16,000 nucleotides of DNA from the NCBI GenBank assembly GCA_964422685.1, contig CAYRCG010000038.1:1-16000 (forward strand), given 5' to 3'. Source of the DNA: Syntrophomonas sp964422685 (GTDB lineage Bacteria; Bacillota; Syntrophomonadia; Syntrophomonadales; Syntrophomonadaceae). The notes below the pieces were generated by a model that ran no database searches, had not been told where the DNA came from, and saw nothing but the letters and a program-made list of their open reading frames with translations. Position numbers and translations under genes: made by a program. Positions 1 to 5,506 of the stretch are shown piece after piece (the stretch's first letter is position 1; each line of letters begins with the position of its first letter).

Positions 1-17
1 AAGCAGAGGTGATGGCG

Positions 18-584
18 ATGAAGAAAAATATTACAGGAATCGCTTTGCTGGGCATCCTAATAATGGTTTTTCTAGGTGGGTATTTTCTGGGCAGTCATAA
101 AGTTTTGGAAATCAGGCAAAAGCCCGTCTTGGGAATCGAAGATAGGGGCGGGCTAGAAGAAAAGCGTATAGATAGGGATAGACAAGTAATACTGGAAAAG
201 GAATACAAGCGTTGCCAGCATGTTGTAATCTCTGATTTCACCGATAAAGAGCAGTTACTAGGTAAAAGCATGGAAGAAATAAGTCGGATATATTCTCCGC
301 AGAATGGCTTTACCCTTAGTTGGCAAGATGATACCTTATATATTCGTCAATTGATTGATGATTGGTGTCCATTGGATAAGAATAAATATCGTTTGAAAGA
401 ATACCAGGGCAGAATTGCCGTTTACCAGGGGGCGGATAAAAATAATGACCTGCTTTTGCGGGTTACATCTATCAGCATGGAAGCTTTACCGGTAGTGATT
501 CAAGAGGCTATTAAAAAGGGCGAATATGAATTTGAGAACGAGGAATTGCTAAACGATGCCCTGGAAAACTTGGATGAGTTTTAG
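18..584 (+). CDS. bofC: BofC-like sporulation signalling protein, membrane-anchored or secreted
   Basis: 188 residues. An N-terminal hydrophobic segment (about residues 7-25, after MKKN) is a signal anchor or signal peptide, so the rest should lie outside the cytoplasm. The C-terminal half (about 60-188) has the pattern I associate with the BofC C-terminal domain: YKRCQH (63-68), WCPLD (116-120), GRIAVYQG (131-138), and an ending with ALPVVIQEAIKKG (156-168) and LENLDEF. Cys66 and Cys117 could pair. In Bacillus subtilis BofC acts in the forespore-mother cell space and restrains the SpoIVB protease that triggers sigma-K activation, and its gene lies just upstream of ruvA-ruvB. The same neighbourhood here is the second line of support. 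I chose ATG 18 over GTG 9 or ATG 12 because GAGGTG (6-11) sits 6 bases before it. The family call rests on pattern and synteny only. Confidence 0.65.
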   Translation: MKKNITGIALLGILIMVFLGGYFLGSHKVLEIRQKPVLGIEDRGGLEEKRIDRDRQVILEKEYKRCQHVVISDFTDKEQLLGKSMEEISRIYSPQNGFTLSWQDDTLYIRQLIDDWCPLDKNKYRLKEYQGRIAVYQGADKNNDLLLRVTSISMEALPVVIQEAIKKGEYEFENEELLNDALENLDEF

Positions 585-646
585 GTGAAGGAGCTGTGAG
601 GCTTTAGGTTACAAGTGTTTCTATCCGACCGGGGGAATAATTTATC

Positions 647-687
647 TGCATAAGATAGGGTGCGAGAATCCTATCTTTTTTTATGCA
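647..687 (+). terminator. Rho-independent terminator after the BofC-like gene
   Basis: AAGATAGG (652-659) pairs perfectly with CCTATCTT (670-677) around a 10-base loop and is followed by five more T residues (678-682). Outer arms TGCAT (647-651) and ATGCA (683-687) can also pair, bulging the T run. It separates the BofC-like gene from ruvC, so the ruv genes probably start from their own promoter. Confidence 0.8.
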
Positions 688-705
688 CTAATAAGCCGGA
701 CAGAA

Positions 706-778
706 CGAATGTTTTGGATACTATCCATAGAAATCAATTAGGATATGGAGTATTATAGTATTGGTCTTAGAACATTCG
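706..778 (+). other. Long imperfect inverted repeat upstream of ruvC
   Basis: CGAATGTT (706-713) pairs with AACATTCG (771-778); ATACTAT (718-724) pairs with ATAGTAT (755-761); CCATA (725-729) pairs with TATGG (744-748), leaving a bulge at 749-754 and a 14-base loop. It fills most of the space between the upstream terminator and ruvC. It could be a leader RNA structure, a decayed mobile repeat or an operator region. No convincing promoter was found inside it. Confidence 0.45.
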
Positions 779-815
779 GAACGGGCGAGAGCCCAGGCAA
801 AAGGCAAGGTGGATA

Positions 816-1334
816 ATGAAAATACTAGGGATTGACCCCGGTACGGCAACAACCGGTTATGGTTTGATTCATTCAGAGGCCGGTAAAGCAAAGGCGATTA
901 CATATGGAACTATCATTACCCCGGCCGACATGGAGATGTCCTTGAGACTATGCCATATTCATGAAGGGCTTAGGTCTTTACTGAAGGAATATGAACCTGA
1001 CGCGGTAGCGGTGGAGGAAATATTCTATCATCGCAATTCTAAAACAGTTATAACCGTAGCCCAAAGCCGGGGTGTAATCCTGATGACGGCAGCGGCGGCA
1101 GGTGTGCTGCCGGCCGAATATACCCCACTGCAAGTCAAGCAAGCGGTGGTGGGCTATGGCAAAGCGGAAAAGAGACAGGTGCAGATTATGGTACAGAGGA
1201 TTTTAGGTTTGCCGCAGTTGCCCAGGCCGGATGATGCCGCTGATGCATTAGCTATTGCTATCTGTCACCTACATTCCTACCGCTTGTCCTCTTTAACCGG
1301 AAGTCTGAGTACCGGGGTTGGTAAGAATAAATAG
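816..1334 (+). CDS. ruvC: Holliday junction resolvase RuvC
   Basis: 172 residues, normal length for RuvC, the dimeric endonuclease that nicks Holliday junctions symmetrically during homologous recombination and repair. The fold is RNase H-like. The acidic active site is complete: Asp7 in GIDPGT, Glu67 in VEEIF, and Asp140 and Asp143 in RPDDAADALAIAICH. YHRNSKT (71-77) and QSRG (83-86) are also typical. The ATG at 816 follows AAGGTGG at 806-812. It is the first of three ruv genes on this strand; ruvA follows after 157 bases that contain a repeat, so the three are not as tightly packed as ruvA-ruvB. The protein works with the RuvAB motor encoded next to it. Confidence 0.97.
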   Translation: MKILGIDPGTATTGYGLIHSEAGKAKAITYGTIITPADMEMSLRLCHIHEGLRSLLKEYEPDAVAVEEIFYHRNSKTVITVAQSRGVILMTAAAAGVLPAEYTPLQVKQAVVGYGKAEKRQVQIMVQRILGLPQLPRPDDAADALAIAICHLHSYRLSSLTGSLSTGVGKNK

Positions 1335-1396
1335 TAATGTTTCCGCTAGGACCGGATGGCGGGTGCTATAGACTATTGGTGTTGCCATGCGTAGGT

Positions 1397-1448
1397 TGCG
1401 AGCGGAATTCTTATACAAGCAAATGTATAATTATTACTTTTTGCCGCG
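1397..1448 (+). repeat. Copy 1 of a 52-bp intergenic repeat with hairpin
   Basis: This stretch in the ruvC-ruvA gap matches 4031-4080 at most positions, starting TGCGAGCGG and ending TGC..CG. Almost all differences are transitions, plus a 2-base indel. It holds a perfect hairpin: TTATACA (1411-1417) and TGTATAA (1424-1430) around AGCAAA. In copy 2 the same stem is kept by G-T wobble pairs, as expected if the plus-strand RNA folds. Function unknown. Confidence 0.7.
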
Positions 1449-1491
1449 GGATCATGGACTAAACCCTAGCAAATTATATTGGAGGCTGTAT

Positions 1492-2091
1492 ATGATTGCT
1501 TTTCTTAGAGGCGTTATTTTTGAACGGCGGGCGGAAAGCATAGTAGTTGATGTGAACGGGGTGGGTTACGAAGTGAACATCCACTCCCGCCTATTGCCTC
1601 GTTTACCGCAAAAAGGGGAACAAATACTTATCCATACCTTCCTGCAGGTGTTGGAAAATGATTTTAAACTTTTCGGCTTTACTGATCAAGATGAACTTCG
1701 GTTGTTCAGAACTTTACTTTCGCTTTCCGGGATAGGCAGTAAGGGGGCCCTGGCGGTTTTATCAACCATGGAACCGCTAGTGTTCTACCGGGCTATAGCT
1801 AGCCAGGATGAGAAAAGTCTGCTGCGCATACCTGGTGTGGGTAAGAAGACTGCCCAAAGGCTGATTTTTGAATTGCAGGACAAAGTCCCTGAGTTAAAAC
1901 TGGTTGAGGTAGCCAAAGAACAACGAGCGCACTTGGATGAACTTATGGAGGCTTTGGAAGTACTGGGTTATAGTCGCAGCGAGATACTGCCTATCATTAT
2001 GGACTTGAATCGGGACCAGCAATTGGGAAAAACGCTGGAAGAAAACATCAAGTTGGTCCTAAAGGCAAAAGCCCGGGAAATGAAGCGCTAA
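1492..2091 (+). CDS. ruvA: Holliday junction branch migration protein RuvA
   Basis: 199 residues, the usual RuvA length. RuvA tetramers hold the four-way junction flat and load the RuvB motor. Order of parts: N-terminal OB-like domain (1-63, MIAFLRGVIFERR to DFKLFGF), first helix-hairpin-helix around LSGIGSKGAL (78-87), second around IPGVGKKTAQRL (113-124), and a C-terminal three-helix RuvB-contact domain (about 148-199, LMEALEVLGYSRSEI). The reading frame stays open upstream to an ATG at 1387, but ATG 1492 is preferred: GGAGG (1481-1485) lies 6 bases before it, the family starts with M-x-x-x-L-x-G, and the extra 35 codons would run through the 52-bp repeat. ruvB begins 12 bases after the stop, so the two are surely co-transcribed. 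Confidence 0.97.
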   Translation: MIAFLRGVIFERRAESIVVDVNGVGYEVNIHSRLLPRLPQKGEQILIHTFLQVLENDFKLFGFTDQDELRLFRTLLSLSGIGSKGALAVLSTMEPLVFYRAIASQDEKSLLRIPGVGKKTAQRLIFELQDKVPELKLVEVAKEQRAHLDELMEALEVLGYSRSEILPIIMDLNRDQQLGKTLEENIKLVLKAKAREMKR

Positions 2092-2103
2092 GGGGGGGTT
2101 ATT

Positions 2104-3135
2104 TTGGACGATAGACTTATTTCTTCCCATCCTATCGCTGAGGATGATAGTAATGAAAATTCAATACGCCCCGGGCGCTTAGCGGAGTATATCGGGCAGG
2201 AGAAGGTAAAAGAGAATGTCCAAGTATTCATCACCGCGGCTAAAGAGCGGAAAGAAAGTCTGGATCATGTTCTTCTAAGTGGACCGCCGGGACTAGGCAA
2301 GACAACTTTAGCCGGTATAATAGCTAATGAAATTAGCCAGCCCATCCGTAAGACCTCCGGGCCGGCAATTGAGAGGCCGGGGGACTTAGCTGCTATCCTT
2401 AGCAACTTAGAGGCCGGTGAAGTTCTATTCATCGATGAAATACATCGTCTTAACCGCAATGTAGAAGAAATAATGTACCCGGCTATGGAAGACTTTGTCA
2501 TAGATATAATTATCGGCAAAGGGCCGGCTGCCCGCACCCTGCGTTTAGACTTGCCGCCATTCACCTTAATCGGTGCCACTACGCGGCCGGGACTTTTAAG
2601 CTCACCCCTGCGGGACCGTTTTGGCATAAGCTGCCGGCTGGACTTTTATACCCCGCCGGAGTTAAGCGAAATAATCCTGCGGGCGGCAGCGATACAGAAG
2701 ATTAGCCTGGATAAAGGAGGGGCTGCGGAAATAGCCGCCCGTTCCCGGGGAACTCCGCGGGTAGCTAATCGCCTGTTGCGGAGGGTAAGGGACTATGCCC
2801 TGGTCAAGGGGGATGGTAACATTGATTATACCCTGGCTAAATGGGCCTTGGGTATGCTGGAAATAGACCGGTGTGGGTTAGATATAATGGATAGAATGAT
2901 TTTGGAAGCTATTATCCTAAAATTCAGCGGAGGACCGGTAGGACTCGATACACTGGCGGCATCGGTATCCGAAGAATCCGATACTATAAGTGATGTTTAC
3001 GAGCCGTATCTCTTGAAATTAGGCTTTATCCAAAAGACTCCTCGCGGGAGGATGGCTACCGAGCATGCTTACCGTCACTTGGACCTTCCGCTGAGAGGAA
3101 ATGCAGGAAGTAAGGGCTTGTTTGCGGAGGATTAG
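2104..3135 (+). CDS. ruvB: Holliday junction branch migration ATPase RuvB
   Basis: 343 residues, standard for RuvB, the hexameric AAA+ motor that pumps DNA through the RuvA-bound junction. Seen in order: RPGRLAEYIGQ (22-32) of the N-terminal region, Walker A GPPGLGKTT (60-68, Lys66), Walker B LFIDE (108-112), sensor 1 GATTR (157-161), the arginine in SPLRDRFG (Arg170), RGTPRVANRLLRRVRD with the sensor 2 arginine, and a C-terminal winged helix with GGPVGLDTLAAS and the YEPYLLKLGFIQKTPRGR block. Everything needed for activity is present. The start is TTG at 2104, preceded by a long G-rich Shine-Dalgarno tract (about 2092-2098); no ATG fits better. A 278-base non-coding stretch follows. Confidence 0.98.
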   Translation: MDDRLISSHPIAEDDSNENSIRPGRLAEYIGQEKVKENVQVFITAAKERKESLDHVLLSGPPGLGKTTLAGIIANEISQPIRKTSGPAIERPGDLAAILSNLEAGEVLFIDEIHRLNRNVEEIMYPAMEDFVIDIIIGKGPAARTLRLDLPPFTLIGATTRPGLLSSPLRDRFGISCRLDFYTPPELSEIILRAAAIQKISLDKGGAAEIAARSRGTPRVANRLLRRVRDYALVKGDGNIDYTLAKWALGMLEIDRCGLDIMDRMILEAIILKFSGGPVGLDTLAASVSEESDTISDVYEPYLLKLGFIQKTPRGRMATEHAYRHLDLPLRGNAGSKGLFAED

Positions 3136-3176
3136 CTAAGCAGCTATATTGTTAAACCCCTCACGAAAACAGGAGT

Positions 3177-3201
3177 TAAGATTCCTCGCTATGCCCGGAA
3201 T
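3177..3201 (+). repeat. Degenerate copy of a dispersed TAAGATTCCTCGC repeat
   Basis: TAAGATTCCTCGC (3177-3189) is identical to 15783-15795, and after a 4-base variable stretch both copies continue with CNCGGA. A related but more diverged unit lies at 9934-9970. This copy lacks the downstream GTGACG part. Confidence 0.5.
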
Positions 3202-3322
3202 TTTCACGCACTACATGCACCAAGGTAAACGAAAAGGGTCAGGGTATTCGCTGTTTAATGGTTGAGATATTATCAGTGTCCATCAGCGCCCGAAGGGTCA
3301 GCGTAAATCTGCGTCTAAAAAC

Positions 3323-3349
3323 CCCTTTCATAGCAATGATATGAAAGGG
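3323..3349 (-). terminator. Terminator-like hairpin oriented on the minus strand
   Basis: CCCTTTCATA (3323-3332) and TATGAAAGGG (3340-3349) form a perfect 10-bp stem with a 7-base loop. On the plus strand no T run follows. On the minus strand the hairpin is followed by GGTTTTT (complement of 3316-3322), the layout of an intrinsic terminator. No minus-strand gene lies upstream of it, only queH in antisense. Confidence 0.5.
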
Positions 3350-3413
3350 ACTACGCTCGGAACGGCAGATAGGGATGACTAAATCGTTTTTAGTGAAAGG
3401 AATAGATATCGGT

Positions 3414-3965
3414 ATGGATAAAGTATTATTGCATATTTGTTGCGGGCCTTGCGCTAGTTACCCCGTCCCCCGTTTGCGGGAAGAAGGCTTTGAAGTCATG
3501 GGCTATTTCGGCAATCCCAATATCCATCCCTTTATGGAATACCAGAGGAGGAAGGAATCCTTGCAGGATTACGCTCAGAAGGTTGAATTGAAGGTTATAT
3601 TTGAGCAGGATTACAGACCCATAGATTACTTCCAAAGCATTACTTACCGGGAAAGCCGGCGTTGTATGCTCTGTTATCAGCTAAGATTAGAAAGGGCAGC
3701 CCAGATCGCCCGCAAAGGGAAATTTGATTATTATACTACAACTCTCCTGGTGAGCAAGTACCAAAAACATGAATTAATCCGAGAAATGGGGGAAGCTATA
3801 GGGGAGAAATACGAGGTGCCTTTTCTATACCGGGATTTTAGAGAGGGTTTTCGGCAGACGGGGATTATAGCGCGGGAAATGGGCCTATACCGCCAGCAAT
3901 ATTGCGGTTGCTTATATAGCGAAATGGAGCGTTATCAATCATCCCGCCCCCCGAAGGCGAATTAA
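3414..3965 (+). CDS. queH: Epoxyqueuosine reductase QueH
   Basis: 183 residues from ATG 3414. QueH reduces epoxyqueuosine in tRNA to queuosine, the last step of the pathway, using iron-sulfur chemistry; it is the unrelated counterpart of cobalamin-dependent QueG. The cysteine set is visible: CCGPC (Cys9, Cys10, Cys13), CMLC (Cys84, Cys87) and CGC (Cys164, Cys166), together with LLHICCGPCASYP, GNPNIHP (33-39) and TTTLLVSKYQ (108-117). The frame is open from ATG 3375, which would add 13 residues; I prefer 3414 because family members begin just before the LLH-x-CC motif and AAAGGA lies at 3396-3401, although the 12-base spacing is long. It is upstream of queA and tgt, the two preceding steps, but separated from them by 242 non-coding bases and the DUF2905 gene. 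Confidence 0.92.
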   Translation: MDKVLLHICCGPCASYPVPRLREEGFEVMGYFGNPNIHPFMEYQRRKESLQDYAQKVELKVIFEQDYRPIDYFQSITYRESRRCMLCYQLRLERAAQIARKGKFDYYTTTLLVSKYQKHELIREMGEAIGEKYEVPFLYRDFREGFRQTGIIAREMGLYRQQYCGCLYSEMERYQSSRPPKAN

Positions 3966-4030
3966 TTTCCCCGGATTAGAAGAAAATGTATATGCTCCTT
4001 ATTTGATTCTTCGGTCGCTGTAAAGGAAGC

Positions 4031-4080
4031 TGCGAGCGGGATTTATGCAAGCAAATGTATGATTATTACTTTCTGCTACG
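4031..4080 (+). repeat. Copy 2 of the 52-bp intergenic repeat
   Basis: It matches 1397-1448 over its length, including the identical block CAAGCAAATGTAT. The hairpin stem TTATGCA (4043-4049) with TGTATGA (4056-4062) has two G-T wobbles where copy 1 has Watson-Crick pairs. Its right half, ATGATTATTACT (4059-4070), is also perfectly complementary to AGTAATAATCAT (4112-4123), with CTGC/GCAG (4073-4076 and 4105-4108) extending the stem, so two exclusive folds are possible. Confidence 0.7.
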
Positions 4081-4084
4081 AATC

Positions 4085-4114
4085 TTGTTTAGATATACGC
4101 TTTTGCAGTATAGT
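4085..4114 (+). promoter_or_regulatory. Possible sigma-A-type promoter for DUF2905-queA-tgt
   Basis: TTGTTT (4085-4090) and TATAGT (4109-4114) are spaced 18 bases apart, in front of the DUF2905 gene. The -10 matches consensus at five of six bases, the -35 at three. The -10 overlaps the inverted partner of repeat copy 2, so folding and initiation may be linked. Weak evidence. Confidence 0.35.
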
Positions 4115-4173
4115 AATAATCATGGCTAGCCGTTCAAACGAAGATACGGGCACCCTGGAATCGAAGGGAGGGA

Positions 4174-4201
4174 CGACACAAACGATTGCCCCCTTGTGTC
4201 G
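4174..4201 (+). promoter_or_regulatory. Hairpin directly before the DUF2905 start codon
   Basis: CGACACAA (4174-4181) and TTGTGTCG (4194-4201) are perfect complements with a 12-base loop, ending 6 bases before ATG 4208. A competing pairing is possible between AAGGG (4164-4168) and CCCTT (4191-4195). It could modulate translation; it has no T run and so is not a terminator. Confidence 0.4.
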
Positions 4202-4207
4202 GACAAA

Positions 4208-4426
4208 ATGGAGAATTTGGCTAAGTTACTGATAGCCTTGGGAATAGGCATAGTTGCATTAGGCATCGCAATGTTTGCTTTGGCCAAACTAGGAGGGGGC
4301 GGTTTTAAAATACCTGGTGATATTTATATCAGGAAGGGTAATTACACCATATATTTTCCTATATTCACTTGCCTGGTAATCAGCCTGATATTGACTTTGC
4401 TAATTAACTTTTGGAGTCGCAGATAG
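4208..4426 (+). CDS. DUF2905 family small membrane protein
   Basis: 72 residues. Two predicted transmembrane helices (about 5-25 and 47-68) flank a conserved short loop with GGFKIPGDIYIRKGNYTIYFP (residues about 30-50), the signature of DUF2905. The molecular function of this family is unknown. I chose ATG 4208 (MENLAKLLI); a GTG at 4196 would add four residues but is buried in a hairpin stem and has no Shine-Dalgarno sequence at proper distance. The purine-rich context of ATG 4208 is also weak, so initiation may be poor or controlled. The stop is immediately followed by the queA start with no base between, which implies translational coupling with queA. Small membrane proteins of this type are often found beside ruvB-queA in Firmicutes. 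Confidence 0.88.
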   Translation: MENLAKLLIALGIGIVALGIAMFALAKLGGGGFKIPGDIYIRKGNYTIYFPIFTCLVISLILTLLINFWSRR

Positions 4427-5485
4427 ATGCAGAACAATAAAAATGAAGATATTTACCGGCTATCTGCCTATCGTTATGATTTACCTCCGGGGCTCATAGC
4501 CCAGTATCCGCCAGTGCAGCGGGGCAATTCCCGTTTGTTGGTTATGGATAGAAAAAACGGCACTTTACATGACCGGAAATTCTCGGATTTAAACCGCTAC
4601 TTTAAAGCAGGGGATACGGTAGTATTGAACGAAACCCGGGTAATTCCGGCTCGCTTCTTTGCATATAAGGAAAGTGGGGGTAGGGTGGAAATACTACTTC
4701 TGAAAAAACGCGGGGACGATTGGGAGGCTTTGGTGAAACCTGCCCGACGCCTAAAGGTCGGTAAAAGAGTTTACTTTTCCACGGCTAAACCGCTTCCTAT
4801 CGAAATTATAGCGGAACTGGATTTTGCCGGCGGGCGCTTGCTCCGTTTTCCGAATGACATTGATGTAGATAGCATATTGCAAGAGTTAGGGCATATTCCT
4901 CTCCCGCCCTACATAAACCGGCCTGATGAGGAAATGGACAGGGAAAGATACCAGACGGTCTATGCCAGCAAAAATGGTTCGGTAGCCGCACCAACGGCTG
5001 GCTTGCATTTCACCCCTGATTTACTAGAGAAAATGTCCTCGCGGGGGATTAATACTGTACGGATAGTTTTACATGTAGGGATGGGGACTTTTCGACCGGT
5101 TAAAAGTGAGGATATTCGCCGGCATCATATGCATGTGGAGCATTATGAGGTGAGTGAAGAGGCGGCGACTCAGCTTAATCTAACCCGGGAAAGAGGGGGG
5201 CGTATAGTGGCGGTGGGAACAACGGTGGTAAGAACCTTGGAAAGTATATATAATGATAACTGCGGTTTTTTAGCCGGGGAAGGCGAAACCGATATATATA
5301 TTTTGCCGGGCTACCGGTTCCGGGCAATAGATGAATTGTTGACCAACTTCCATCTTCCCGCTTCCACCCTGTTAATGCTGGTAGCAGCTTTTGCCGGGAC
5401 TGAGAACACACTAGCAGCCTATCACCATGCGGTGAAAAACTGTTACCGGTTTTTCTCTTACGGGGATGCCATGCTGGTTATATGA
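4427..5485 (+). CDS. queA: S-adenosylmethionine:tRNA ribosyltransferase-isomerase QueA
   Basis: 352 residues, close to the family norm. QueA transfers and isomerises the ribose of S-adenosylmethionine onto 7-aminomethyl-7-deazaguanine in tRNA, giving epoxyqueuosine. Recognisable blocks: YRYDLPPGLIAQYP (15-28), RLLVMDR (36-42), VVLNETRVIPARF (65-77), VAAPTAGLHFT (186-196), VLHVGMGTFRPV (214-225), VAVGTTVVRTLES (261-273), and the C-terminal TNFHLPASTLLMLVAAFAG (306-324) and YRFFSYGDAMLVI (340-352). The sequence is complete to its usual end. The start codon ATG 4427 abuts the DUF2905 stop; a GGAG about 10 bases upstream can serve as ribosome site. tgt follows 21 bases after the stop, so the consecutive pathway steps are co-expressed. 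Confidence 0.98.
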   Translation: MQNNKNEDIYRLSAYRYDLPPGLIAQYPPVQRGNSRLLVMDRKNGTLHDRKFSDLNRYFKAGDTVVLNETRVIPARFFAYKESGGRVEILLLKKRGDDWEALVKPARRLKVGKRVYFSTAKPLPIEIIAELDFAGGRLLRFPNDIDVDSILQELGHIPLPPYINRPDEEMDRERYQTVYASKNGSVAAPTAGLHFTPDLLEKMSSRGINTVRIVLHVGMGTFRPVKSEDIRRHHMHVEHYEVSEEAATQLNLTRERGGRIVAVGTTVVRTLESIYNDNCGFLAGEGETDIYILPGYRFRAIDELLTNFHLPASTLLMLVAAFAGTENTLAAYHHAVKNCYRFFSYGDAMLVI

Positions 5486-5506
5486 TAAGGTGTTGAAGCA
5501 AAACAG

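Larger units (their letters stand above)
3136..3413. other. Gene-free stretch between ruvB and queH
   Basis: No credible coding sequence. It contains a degenerate copy of a dispersed repeat (3177-3201), a short TAGCT/AGCTA hairpin at the ruvB stop (3133-3146), a sequence around 3271-3318 (ATCAGTGTCCATCAGCG, then AATCTGCGTC) that looks like widespread intergenic repeat debris, and a strong hairpin at 3323-3349. No convincing promoter for queH was found. Confidence 0.6.
3966..4207. other. Non-coding gap between queH and the DUF2905 gene
   Basis: No coding sequence is seen. The gap holds copy 2 of the 52-bp repeat (4031-4080), an inverted partner of part of that copy (4105-4123), a possible promoter (4085-4114), and a hairpin next to the DUF2905 start (4174-4201). 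Confidence 0.6.

Noticed and set aside
1387..1491. An N-terminal extension of RuvA from ATG 1387
   Set aside because: It runs through the 52-bp repeat, has no ribosome site, and adds 35 residues absent from the RuvA family; ATG 1492 has GGAGG at good spacing.
4124..4207. A preQ1 riboswitch before DUF2905-queA
   Set aside because: The hairpin and C-rich loop are suggestive at first sight, but the A-rich tail and stem-loop order of the preQ1 class I aptamer are absent.
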